From Saccoglossus kowalevskii (taxonomy: Eukaryota; Hemichordata; Enteropneusta; Harrimaniidae): DNA of 41,240 nucleotides. Below, piece after piece: positions 24,927 to 34,321 of the stretch. The stretch spans positions 89,926-131,165 of the forward strand of contig NW_003137828.1 in NCBI RefSeq assembly GCF_000003605.2, written 5' to 3'. The notes beneath the pieces were generated by a model. The model made no database searches, was not told the origin of the DNA, and was given only the letters and a program-made list of their open reading frames with translations. Position numbers and translations under genes: made by a program. Numbering within the stretch: position 1 is the first letter of the stretch; every line of letters begins with the position of its first letter.

Positions 24927-24950
24927 TCGCCATACAACTAAACATGGCGA
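24927..24950. promoter_or_regulatory. Divergent pair of ATGGCGA motifs (YY1-like) in a dyad
   Basis: TCGCCAT at 24927-24933 and ATGGCGA at 24944-24950 form a perfect 7-bp inverted repeat with a 10-bp spacer. Each arm is an ATG in an ATGGCG context, similar to the YY1 motif at many animal promoters. To the right, MANKMLELVNIVLIDCTLYR is open as far as a GTAAGA donor at 25033. To the left, the minus strand opens with YGDEEPHKKQIGSV before GTAAAC. This may be a bidirectional start region, but neither peptide is recognisable. Confidence 0.25.
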
Positions 24951-25050
24951 ATAAAATGCTCGAATTAGTTAACATTGTATTAATCGACTGTACTCTGTAT
25001 CGGAGGGTGTTTATTGGGTACCGCCCGCTATTGTAAGATTGCAACCTCGC

Positions 25051-25664
25051 CTTCGGCTTCAGATTGAGAACTTAACCTCAAATTCAATCTCCGAGTTATA
25101 TGCTACTTAGGAGAGAACACACAAACAGGCGCACACCCAGTATTACTTCTTGACAGTCTGAATGCAAAAATGTGTACCCGTTTCCCCTCTTCACACAGAT
25201 TATAATTTTCTTTTGTTTTGGCTTGATTGTATTATGAACGTTCTCCTCTCGGAAATATTGATTTTGATGGTTGAAGAATGTGTTCATCGATGTTCAAGAG
25301 TTATTTTCAGCTGCCAGTGCATGTAGCATATTTATTGTGATCTTCTATTATATATTGGTAATACATCGACTGGGCGTCATCGATACCATGATCTTACAAA
25401 GCCCCGGGGTCCGACTGAAACTGTCATGACCCCCTAGTACGTGTTATTTGCATCAGATCCTGACCCATCCCATATGGCCGCAATGACATCTGTTTACAAA
25501 TTCTCAACGCAGTTGGAGTGTCTTGTTGAGTATTTGTTTTGAGCATCTTCAAAATTGTGAACTGTGTGACGTGTATTAGGGTGTTTTTCAAAATATTTGT
25601 TCCAAGGTTTCTCGTATGAGATCCCGTCCCTTGAATTAATTCTGTGCTATACACTGTTATCAGC
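25051..25664. other. Intergenic with an unrecognised minus-strand ORF
   Basis: The minus-strand frame at 25424-25675 (83 codons) has no recognisable domain. Nothing else was seen. Confidence 0.35.
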
Positions 25665-25835
25665 ATGGCGGACAATTATATTATGTTAACGCTAGTGGGC
25701 GTACTTTTTTGCGTGATTGACTTTCTGTCCTACGTAATAATTTTACAAATAATCCTTTTTCAGAAGAACCTTTCTACGATTGTCAAGTTTAGCTACATGC
25801 TATGGGGTATACCTATTCCATTTTATCAGGAGTAG
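25665..25835 (+). CDS. Possible 56-residue membrane microprotein
   Basis: An ATG at 25665 lies in a favourable context (CAGCATGGCGG, also YY1-like). The frame of 56 codons starts MADNYIMLTLVGVLFCVIDF and continues hydrophobic to about residue 32 (LSYVIILQIILF), then has one short polar segment and a TAG at 25833-25835. An AATAAA follows at 25855-25860. If made, the protein would have one long or two short membrane helices close to its N-terminus. No family is recognised. AT-rich DNA readily yields hydrophobic ORFs and AATAAA, so chance is quite possible. A first exon ending at TAC|GTAATA is another reading. Confidence 0.28.
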   Translation: MADNYIMLTLVGVLFCVIDFLSYVIILQIILFQKNLSTIVKFSYMLWGIPIPFYQE

Positions 25836-25860
25836 GAGGCAACTACTGTTATCAAATAAA

Positions 25861-26739
25861 TTTGTTAATGGTCCCTATTACTGTTATTGATGTCCTAAAT
25901 ATTGATGTAAATACGTTTCATTGAACAGAAATGAGGGTAGCTTCGATGCTATAATAAATGGTTAGCCATTAACAATATGCTAATAGGAGAAATACTAGTA
26001 ACTGTGTGTGTTTATAAATACATTTTTCTGCATGATGGTGTGTGAACAGCGTCCACAATTCAAATTCAAATTTGGTAGAAACTAAAGATTGCGATTTATG
26101 AGTTACGTAATGCTCCGAGAAATATTCATGGGAAGTAGGGGGGATGGAATAATGCAGGTTGTTTCAGTAGTATGACATCATGAATTTATTAAAGTTAACA
26201 TTTGTGAAATGAATCTTCAAATATTTTGGTTAATATCAACAATCACCGAGATGGTTTTCTTCTCTGAATATTGACCGATTCATCGTAACATGTGATTACT
26301 AACTATATTGTGCCTCTGCGCTGTATGTTCTTACATAGCAGTTCTCACTACCACGCATGCGTCTACATGCGACAGTGATACGGTGTGAAATGAGAGGCGT
26401 TTAATAGACTCGAGGGATAATTTATGAACGAAATCATTTATAATTATCCAAACACATCTTGGTGGTGGATTCCTTGCATTAGTTATTTTCAATTTGGAAT
26501 TTATAACGAAGACGAAAATAAGGGATTCGTGAGCGTTCTGAATATAAACAAATATGACCTCGCAAAGGTTGTTTTTTTTACTTTTGTTGGGGGAGGTTAC
26601 TGTGAATACCCACGAACCACGACCTATCGCAACAATTCTAATTACCCTTGGGAATTGTTCTGCCTTGTTTTTTTTATTGCCTCTGTATCTGTTTACCCAG
26701 AGAAACAATAATACAATCTTTCCCCTCAAATCGTACGTG
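25861..26739. other. Intergenic with overlapping unrecognised ORFs
   Basis: A 132-codon minus-strand frame (26331-26729) overlaps 95- and 63-codon plus-strand frames. None has a recognisable domain or good codon structure, and mutual overlap on both strands argues for chance. Confidence 0.4.
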
Positions 26740-27200
26740 CATTAGTGAAAAACGTCCCAGGCATGTCATTTAAAATACGCTGGGGCATGTGTTTATAAGT
26801 GAGCCTGTCTGTGGCATTGCTCTAATGCACATGGGACGCTGCGGATGTTTGAGTCGGTCTACAGCTTTTTTAATGTATGTGGGTCGGACATGGACCATTA
26901 GGAATTAAGTGAGTCTGACTACGACATTTCTAAGGTATGTGAACCAATACGGATGTTTGAGTCCGTCTACGACATGTTGTGGACCATTACGGGCGAGTGA
27001 GTTCGTCTGCGATTTTGAAGGTACGTGGACCACTGCTGTTGCTTCGGTCCGTCGTCAACATTTCTAAACTTTGTGAACTACTACGAATATTTGTACCCGT
27101 TTACCGGCCCCTCTTACGACGTGTCTAAGATACGTTGATCTTTGCAATATGACATTTTTAGTACGTGTTAGCCGAAATTTTTGGTCCATGTCTTCGATAT
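26740..27200. repeat. Decayed tandem repeat, period about 57 bp
   Basis: Phrases such as GTCTACGACATTTCTAAGGT, ATGTGGACCATTACGGAT and TTTGAGTCCGTC recur at irregular spacing of roughly 50-65 bp, in at least six diverged units. Divergence is far higher than in the 78-bp array, so this is an old satellite remnant. Confidence 0.7.
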
Positions 27201-27528
27201 TTTATGAGGTCTGATTAGAAAAGAAACCTCAATGCACGTACACTGTTGTTTAATCTGGGTTTGGTAATACATAACTTACGTTATGCCTTAACCTTTTTAC
27301 AAACGGTGTCTGATGCATCGTATGTGCGATAGTTTATACCCGACCGTTGCTGGGCCTCAGTAGTTTCATAGGTGCAATCATGGAGGTATTCTGTCTTTTA
27401 CTTCCATGGTGCAATCGGTAAATACTAGTGTTTAAAATATCGAAATGAAATGAAATAAAAGAAAAGTTGAAACAAATGCTACAAGCATTGTGTTAATTGA
27501 GATGCAGCACTGGTAGAATTCAAAATCC

Positions 27529-27620
27529 ACGGCGTTGGCAGTGTAGGTGTTACTCATTCGTTCGTCGGTTGCCCACTCAAACCTGAGTTCAAACCTACGA
27601 CCACGGCTACGCTCCTAAAA
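27529..27620 (+). repeat. Shared dispersed segment, copy 1 (possible SINE head)
   Basis: The stretch around TCGTCGGTTGCCCACTCAAA matches 28492-28550 (TCGTCGGCTGCCCATTCAAA), including an upstream GGCGTTG. TGGCAGTGTAGG near 27537 and GAGTTCAAACCT near 27584 resemble polymerase III A and B boxes. They are spaced as in a tRNA-derived promoter, but no tRNA fold could be drawn. Confidence 0.35.
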
Positions 27621-28491
27621 TATCTGATTTTAAAACAGTTAAGGGATGCCTTTCGATTTTTTTTTTCAGCTGTGAATGAGGGTCGTCTTTCACTGAACGT
27701 GCCTTGCAGAATAAGTTGAGGTTATACTAAATGACACAAAGCTAGGGTGTCATTGTCAGAAACTTTTTAGCTATAAACAGCGTTTTTCTTTCAAACTACG
27801 TTTAAACTAAAAGAGTTCAATTTTTGACGAAACCGCTTTACAAAATATAGAAGGGCCTCATGCACCACTGACTGACCGAAACTAAGTATGATGCCAAACT
27901 ATACATGTCTTTGGAGTTGGAACCGTGATAAGAACACTATGTTGTATTAGGTGTATGCCGTCAAATTCAGAACAAATACTGTCAAGGGGAAAAAGCACGG
28001 GTCAGAAGACGAGTCCAATACCGCCTCAGATCTGCAGTCTTTGCTAGGCATTTCTCGGTGCGGTAGATCACCTATTAACGTGTCAGATCAGTCAGATGTT
28101 TGGAATATAATGAATAACAAGAAATGTATACGTGATCATTAGATGTATTGTCATAATACGTATCTAAAATAACGAACGTCAACCAGACGTATATTTGAAC
28201 GACATTGTTCGCACACCCATCGACATCACTTTGACGTCACGAACGCTCTTCGTCGCTAAAGGGCGCGACGCATACGAACGGTGTATTGGATAAACTGTCT
28301 GACATTGTATGGTAATATTACTTTTTGAAGGTTTTAACTAATCTGTATTTTGACCACATGTCACTAGTTTATATGCTAACGAGCCGCTATATATAATGGG
28401 GGCATAATTATGGGATAGACGTTACTTGTATTTGCCTTCAGATGTTTACACGTTGTGGCATGTATGACGAGATGGATTGTAACCCTGGGTC

Positions 28492-28560
28492 TACGGCGTT
28501 GTGAGAATGGGCTTTATTTACATTCGGTCGTCGGCTGCCCATTCAAACACCGCGAAGAGT
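28492..28560 (+). repeat. Shared dispersed segment, copy 2
   Basis: Second copy of the segment at 27529-27591. It lacks the B-box-like part, so the pol III reading rests on copy 1 only. Confidence 0.4.
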
Positions 28561-29019
28561 TGGATGATCAGTGTCTTGGACCAGTTGACCAGAAACTTAT
28601 AAGCTCGATTTGGTTATATTGTCTTTGTTGTACGCATGCGCATTGTGTGCGTCTCTGCTTAAGCTCGGGCTTCATTTACGCTTGATGTACGATGCGTACC
28701 ACAACCTTAAACCCCGGCCGTAAACGTAGTAATCGCGACGGGAGCATTTTTTTACACGTTTTTATGAAACAATCAATAATTTTAATGAAATGATACTTCA
28801 ACACCGATTCCTATGGAAATAGTTCTAACATATCCATTATTACATATTTCAGCCATTTTTTCTCGCTAAAAATATTTCATTATAGATAAAAACAACAAAT
28901 GTTTGTCAATAATCAATAATTGTAATATTTGTACGCCTCTAGGTAATAGTTGGAATTCACCCGATTGTTCCCGCTATTTTTTCTTCGTAGTTTTGTCCTA
29001 AATGACGTTATAACGCAGC

Positions 29020-29700
29020 TTATATTCACGCATTACGCTTTACGTATTACGCATTACGCGGACAAAGACGCGTCACGTGGACGGACCACGCGTTAGTGGA
29101 GTCCTAGCTTTACGCGTCAACTCCATTTAGCTATCCTCGGGGACGGAGCTACGTCACAGACGTTCCACGTTGCTAAGACGCGCACCACTGTACCACGTAT
29201 TTCTATGGGCTCTGTGCGCGCTGCTGTGGAACGCCGGTCGAGCCGGTGAAAATTCGAGAAAACAACACAAACTCAACTTTGAAGTAATCCTGAACAACAG
29301 AATTTAATATGTTACACAAGTAGGGCTAATCTTGTTACACTGTTCAGGGGAGTCTCAACAACCATCTCAAAGTACCGTTTTCTGCGAGTTTTTGGCCTTT
29401 GTTTTCACCGCGATGGTTGCAAGGCGGTGAAAATGCCCGGATGTCCGCTCCCGAGGATAACAAGATTCACAGCGTTGTTTAAAGCGGGAGGGTCACCTGC
29501 GCACGCGCGGGAATCGAGTCCCAAGCGACGATAACAACACACGCTAACACGCAAAGGCTCATGGGTAGACGCTTGTTTGTAAACAATTACACGCTATGGC
29601 AATTTGACGCATGCGCAGATGACAACTCCCCCGCTTTAAGTGAAAGGCCGAAGACCGAATCTAAATAACGCCCACTTTGACAACGCCGCCTATCCAGGGT
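29020..29700. promoter_or_regulatory. CpG-rich island, promoter-like
   Basis: CpG density and G+C rise sharply compared with the flanks. Sites include a reiterated ATTACGC (29030-29060), CACGTG-like E-boxes, an NRF1-type GCATGCGCA near 29610 and a double forkhead-like site TTGTTTGTAAACAA (29573-29586). No first exon could be assigned on either strand, so it may be an unassigned promoter or a CpG-rich transposon remnant. Confidence 0.4.
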
Positions 29701-29775
29701 TAGATGGGCTGATGCGTCGAAAATAAATTTATTCAAAATTGAAATCAACATTTTTATAGTACAACTTAGTATGTA

Positions 29776-29895
29776 TTATGTATTCTCAGTTGTGTCCTTA
29801 ATTTCCAACTCTCCAGGTGCAGATAGTCGGACCGGAACACCACTTGTTGATTGAATCAAAGCGGCGGCCATCAAGCGTTTTCTTCCCGAACTAGC
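29776..29895 (-). CDS. Possible terminal coding exon, unknown gene
   Basis: Read on the minus strand, a pyrimidine-rich tract ends in CCCTTAG at 29896-29902, followed by an open frame that starts ASSGRKRLMAAALIQSTSGV and ends ELEIKDTTENT, then TAA (29776-29778). An AATAAA lies about 45 bp further on (plus-strand TTTATT, 29728-29733). That AATAAA is part of a symmetric AAATAAATTTATT, so it could serve either strand. The 39 codons have balanced, protein-like composition. An upstream partner exon was not recognised: the 95-codon minus frame at 29891-30178 overlaps a dispersed repeat. Alternatively translation could start at the ATG at 29871 (ATGGCCGCC). Confidence 0.3.
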   Translation of the reverse strand, partial: ASSGRKRLMAAALIQSTSGVPVRLSAPGELEIKDTTENT

Positions 29896-30094
29896 CTAAG
29901 GGTTGTATGTAAATATACAAAAATACAAAGGTAAGTCCGTCAGTAATGACGCGCACTTGTAGAATGACTGAAATCTGTCTGAATGACATGCCACCAAATT
30001 CAACAACAATTTGAATATTGTAGCTATTTCTTGCTTCTTCGAAATATTTCGAGTCATGGCCATTGGTGCATGAGTACACCTTTCTTGCACAGAG

Positions 30095-30300
30095 GCGGCG
30101 GCATGAAATCTGCTCACCAGCCTTGCACCAAAGGCGCGACCTTACTAGGGGGTCCGGAAGCATGCTCCCCTTTGACAATTTTGATATCTAGACCCTCTGA
30201 AACGCTATTTCCTGATTTTTGAGGGACAAATTTTGCTGACACAAAGGATTTCAGTTTGATTTTGGAAGGGCCACGCCCCAACATTTTTTTCGAGAGGGCG
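30095..30300 (+). mobile_element. Dispersed-repeat fragment with GGGGTCCGGAAGCATGCTCC core
   Basis: CTAGGGGGTCCGGAAGCATG followed by CTCCCC, then CTAGACCCTCTGAAACGCTA and TTTGAGGGACAAATTTT, has the look of a high-copy interspersed repeat that I have met in marine invertebrate genomes. That is recollection, not a database result. No terminal repeats or target duplication were located, so the limits are approximate. Confidence 0.45.
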
Positions 30301-30660
30301 ACGATGAACTATTCCCAATAACATCAAATAAAACAAAAAAATGTTGCGTAATAATTGTCATAATTGATTCAAGATGAAAATCCAAATCAGGATGTGATGT
30401 GTTATACAACAAATATTGACTGGCCTTATTGCAGCGAGTAGCATTCTCAGTCTCTTTCCGTCGGTCTAAGGTGTATGGCCGTTTTGTATTTCTTTTACGG
30501 TCACAGGGGTTTCGTGAACCCACTAAGAACACAATAACAAATTGCCATTTTGTTTTGACAAAAGGAAAAAAATCGCAACTTTACCATTCTAGCGTCTGTG
30601 TGTAATAAAGATTGCTACGACGTTACAACAACAAGCAGAGCAATTTTACGTCCGATTGAA
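30301..30660. other. Intergenic, no gene seen
   Basis: A 93-codon minus-strand ORF (30251-30532) overlaps the dispersed repeat and is not recognised. Confidence 0.4.
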
Positions 30661-30669
30661 ATTGGCCTG

Positions 30670-30725
30670 TGACGTCACAACATCCGGGACATCATAATTA
30701 GCAGACGACAACAACATGGCTGACA
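30670..30725 (+). promoter_or_regulatory. CRE plus YY1-like motif, candidate promoter
   Basis: A full CRE (TGACGTCA, 30670-30677) is followed by ATCCGGGA and then AACATGGCTGAC at about 30714, which resembles the YY1 element of housekeeping promoters. The ATG in that element opens only 15 codons, so it would be an upstream ORF for the gene candidate that follows. Confidence 0.35.
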
Positions 30726-30768
30726 CAGCTTTTCGTTGGCTTCAGAGGCCAATTTCTACATAGTAGCC

Positions 30769-31039
30769 ATGAATAAGCTTGTGCCGGGTGCCGACGAGAA
30801 GGAATTTGTGTCTCATGTGGCGATCACGAAACATGCACACCAAGCCGTGCCAGTGTTTGCTGCGTTCGTATGTGTTCAACTACATTATGTGTGTTATGCC
30901 CCCTCACTATGTGAGATGAAATGGTATGAGCGTCATATCCTAGACTAACTGTCTCATTGTCTTTGTTTAGGACAATAAACCAGTTATCCAAAATTACTGC
31001 CCCAAGTTACTGACCTCTGCTTTCGGTAGAAACCATTAA
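30769..31039 (+). CDS. Possible two-exon small gene, unknown family
   Basis: Exon 1 (30769-30867) starts at ATG in context GCCATGA and encodes 33 residues beginning MNKLVPGADEKEFVSHVAI, with many G/C third positions. A donor TTC|GTATGT follows. A 103-bp intron would end in the pyrimidine-rich TTGTCTTTGTTTAG at 30970. Exon 2 (30971-31039, phase 0) adds DNKPVIQNYCPKLLTSAFGR and two residues before TAA. The product would be 55 residues, with no obvious signal peptide or membrane helix. If not spliced, the frame instead runs to 30948, and AATAAA at 30974-30979 could then end the transcript. I do not recognise the protein. It could also be an exon pair of a larger gene or chance. Confidence 0.35.
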
Positions 31040-31719
31040 TTCTCGACCTCGGGGAATCCAGGAATATTGTAGAACAAACAACTAAACAACGAACACTTGG
31101 TGGTGATATTCTCGCCAAAATCACTTTTATTTCAGACCAAATTATTTCTAAACAATGTAAACAAATATATGTGCCCCATTATTCTAAAATGTTAACGCAC
31201 AACCATACACAGTCCTATAGACTTTCCCTAGCGAAGTTTAAAAATGTTACGTCACACTGACGTCAGTCCGCGGTCAAGAATATACACCACTCAGCTTGGA
31301 ACGGTAATTATTGATATCGACCTCAGCTTTCTGTCAAATCCTCAATAACCAGCACCACCACGGCATTCTTGATAATATTACCCTCCGCAATGTTGTAAAA
31401 ATAACGTATCGATTTGCGGTTTGTTAATTCTACTACTATGACATAAGTTACAATTTTCAGGCAGAACATCCAGGTTACATAGTATACTGAAATAAGATAT
31501 ATTAAATGCTCGTCCGGGGCATACATCTGCCTTAATTCGTAGAGTAGTATTAATTGTCTATTCATTATTTGTCTACATTAGTAAATTCTGATTCTATCCT
31601 ATAAAAAATAATTGTACATTCACTGCACGTACAATATTATATGATCAAAGATTTATAAGATAGGGGTATGAAAGTATTATATTTAGAATAATTATAGTAT
31701 GATGTACAGTTAAGAAGAC
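31040..31719. other. Intergenic, no gene seen
   Basis: A CRE (TGACGTCA) lies at 31258-31265. One 80-codon minus ORF (31323-31565) is hydrophobic and unrecognised. Confidence 0.4.
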
Positions 31720-31838
31720 GGTCATATGGATTTGAAAGTTGAATACTAGTACCACTATATTTGTCTCTATTTATTTCTAGTCATGACATTTCGCACACCT
31801 TTGTAAGAATGCCCGTTCTTTATAATCCTAAAATGACC
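31720..31838. repeat. GGATTTGAAAGTTG repeat, copy 1
   Basis: GGATTTGAAAGTTG at 31728 is followed by TATATTTGT and CACCTTTGTAAGAATG. Copy 2 starts 120 bp further on in the same orientation. Confidence 0.65.
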
Positions 31839-31999
31839 ATGGCCGGATGGATTTGAAAGTTGCATACCCTTATTTTTGTATCAAGTTTTATTTCTAGTTA
31901 ATATTGGGTATATCTTTGTAAGAATATCTAACATCGCAGTGTACTATAACAAAAGCTTAGTAAGGGATTAGACATTTGAAATCTGAGGTTGGGCGGGTC

Positions 32000-32184
32000 C
32001 AGGGTGTTAGCCAGCCACCAAACGGACTGGCAACTTTGATTTTGGACAGGCATCTTTTTCCCATTTTTCTGTTTTTTCCTATTGTTCTTTGATACTTTTA
32101 CCAAAATATATCCCAAACCATCTACATTTTCATGAAGTTGAATTGTTTTGGACTGGCAGTTGCAAATTCCTGGCTAATAGCCTG
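32000..32184. mobile_element. hAT-type MITE with 8-bp target duplication
   Basis: The element runs from CAGGGTGTTAGCCAG to CTGGCTAATAGCCTG; the reverse complement of the right end is CAGGCTATTAGCCAG. It is flanked by perfect 8-bp direct repeats GGCGGGTC at 31992-31999 and 32185-32192. An 8-bp duplication and a terminal CAGGG are hallmarks of the hAT superfamily. Inside, GGACTGGCA occurs near both ends, but as a direct repeat. The length of 185 bp leaves no room for a transposase, so it is non-autonomous. Confidence 0.85.
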
Positions 32185-32347
32185 GGCGGGTCACTGAAAA
32201 AAATTACATTATTCACGTTTTTTTTCTAATTCCTTGACATTATGCAGTGATCATTTACTATTTTTCTCTTTTTACCAAATTTTATTCACAAAACCCTCCA
32301 ATTACAGTAACTCCAATCGCATTGGAATATGGTTTATTTCACTGATA

Positions 32348-32348
<1 letters not shown>

Positions 32349-32380
<32 letters not shown>
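32349..32380. repeat. ATT microsatellite
   Basis: About ten perfect copies of the trinucleotide, followed by a T-rich tract. An AT dinucleotide tract lies at 32518-32533. Confidence 0.95.
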
Positions 32381-32381
<1 letters not shown>

Positions 32382-32765
32382 GTATTATTTTTTTTAATGA
32401 TTTTGGGGTTCTATTTAATTTGATGGAAGAATTGTTTCTAAGGATTTGTTTTGCGAAAGCAACCCGGTGCAGCAAAAATTATTAAAAATAAATAATAGTT
32501 ACAATACAAAAAATATAAATATATATATATATAAACCAAACAGGACCTTAATCCAATGAGACTGGTAGTAATCACCAATCTTTAATAACATACGTCACCC
32601 CTAGACAACATACGCATTTTCAAAGTTGGCGTTTTGCATTTCAAAATGTACAATAAATTTTAATAATATACAACGACCCGTTGCTGGGTTTCGCCCTGAA
32701 CGACGAATGAATGGTTTTAGCGGATCTACTCAGCTACCGATGCTCGTCACTTTCGAAGTGCGCGA

Positions 32766-33342
32766 GTAGACGAGTCACGATTGCTATGGTGTGATTAATC
32801 GATTACATTAGCACATCAGTAGAGAATTATAGATGCCCAGTTGGGTAATAAATACATGAATCAATAGAAACTCACCAAAAAATTAGAAAATGTGATAAGT
32901 CAAACGAAATATCTGCTTTGATCAGTATTATTGGGCTTGTGATTTTTTTATTTCATATATGCAGGTGTCGCTCACTGGATATCATTAGCTCGCGGTCTGC
33001 TGTGACAAAAATGCCCAAAAGTTATTTTATTAACAAGATTTTGCCTTCATGGGTTGTCGACATTGTAGTCCAACCATGAAAAAAAGAGTGATATCACAGT
33101 TTATGACTGTTTGTATTGCTCGGGTGTTTATTTCCTATACTGCCTAACGTCATCCGGTCACCCCGTCGACTCGGGACACCGATGATCCTCGTCCCAGGCA
33201 CCGCCACATTGAAACATGTGACGTATATAGCATTTTTTCTAAAAAGCGGTTACATGGTAAAATAATGTTAGCTTATTTTAATTAAATGGTTGAGGGGGTA
33301 CCATGATATATGCATGTGTTTCTGTAACTTCATATATAACAA
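32766..33342. other. Intergenic, no gene seen
   Basis: No exon, RNA gene or transposon end was recognised. Confidence 0.45.
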
Positions 33343-33690
33343 CGTGGCCGTATGGATTTGAAAGTTGCATACCCTTATATTTGTATCAAGTTTTATTTCT
33401 ATTAAATATTGCGTATATCCTTGCGGCAAGAATGCCTAACACTGTAAACAGTAACATTTATATTACGGGCGATCATTTTTTCACAAAAACCTTCCGTAAC
33501 CCTTATTTGCAAATGGGAGAAACCCTAAGTCACACAGTTACAAACGCACGTTTCAAAGTTAGCATTCTGAATTTCAAAGTATACCAATAAATTACAATAG
33601 AACGACATTACAACAGCGCGGCCCTGAATGTTTTATCTTGCACTACTAACGGTTTTAACAGGTCTAATGCGAATGATCGTCACCCAGACT
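33343..33690. repeat. GGATTTGAAAGTTG repeat, copy 3
   Basis: It is the least interrupted copy: GGATTTGAAAGTTGCATACC at 33353, TGCGTATATCCTTG, AACGCACGTTTCAAAGTTAG and GATCGTCACC follow in the same order as in copy 2. The 95-codon ORF here is a by-product. The parent element is probably a longer transposon whose ends are not visible. Confidence 0.65.
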
Positions 33691-34024
33691 GCTGCCTTCC
33701 GCTGATTTATTCAATCTTTCACATGTTCACTTGTTCGGCTGATGAAACACATACAACTGGTTTGTACTGATTTGTTTTTCTTTTACCTAATAGTTCATTC
33801 TTATGCATTTCTCAGTAATCGCAAAACGCTTTTTACGGACGGCGAGAAACCTCGCTTGTGGCTTCTGACTGGTTGTCGTGAAATATATTAGCTTCCCGCA
33901 CAAAGAGAAAATACTGATACTTGTTCAATACCGTGTTAGAAGTCGATTATAAAATTACATGCATTTCGCGCCCATGGCTTCACAACCATGTATGAATGGC
34001 GTGTAAAGTTTTGGAAACAGTTTG
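33691..34024. other. Intergenic, no gene seen
   Basis: Nothing was recognised in this stretch. Confidence 0.4.
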
Positions 34025-34321
34025 AAGGGCGAGGGTTGTCGCGCAACGCAGGTGTGACATTTGTGTTTATAAACATTGATTTTCCCACAATTCTATGCGC
34101 TTTTTTAATGGAAATTACGAGTACGAGTTTTGACCTAGGCGCAACGTGCACTAATTACCGATGGCGACTCCCTCGATACTTTCCAATCACCAAAGAAATT
34201 ATATAGTCAAAATTTAGTAACGTCTCAGTTTGTACTCGTTAAGGAAACAATCAAAGTCGCCATCTATGTTGATATGAGTCCCATATTTTGCGCATGCGTG
34301 GCGCAATGACCACCGCCCTTT
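34025..34321. mobile_element. MITE copy B (AAAGGGC family)
   Basis: The left end is GAAGGGCGAGGGTTGTCGCG, and the reverse complement of the right end is AAGGGCGGTGGTCATTGCGC. The interior is collinear with copy A at 4205-4477, in the same orientation, including GTAACGTCTCAGTTTGTACT and TATGAG.CCCATAT. The length is about 297 bp, with no coding capacity. Confidence 0.75.

Larger units (their letters stand above)
27201..29019. other. Intergenic, contains two copies of a short shared segment
   Basis: Apart from the shared segment listed separately and a CRE (TGACGTCA, 28232-28239), nothing was recognised. The 63- and 76-codon plus-strand ORFs here (27951-28142, 28455-28685) have no known similarity. 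Confidence 0.4.
31839..32765. repeat. GGATTTGAAAGTTG repeat, copy 2, interrupted
   Basis: GGATTTGAAAGTTGCATACC at 31848 matches copy 3 at 33353 nearly base for base through TTTTGTATCAAGTTTTATTT. Homology with copy 3 resumes at about 32590-32760 (ACGCATTTTCAAAGTTGGC and CTCGTCAC against ACGCACGTTTCAAAGTTAGC and GATCGTCAC). The extra sequence in between includes the hAT MITE and an ATT microsatellite. Confidence 0.65.

Noticed and set aside
26331-26729. 132-codon minus-strand ORF
   Set aside because: No recognisable domain, strong AT bias, and plus-strand ORFs of 95 and 63 codons overlap it.
27537-27600. tRNA gene
   Set aside because: A- and B-box-like motifs are present but no acceptor, anticodon and T stems can be paired.
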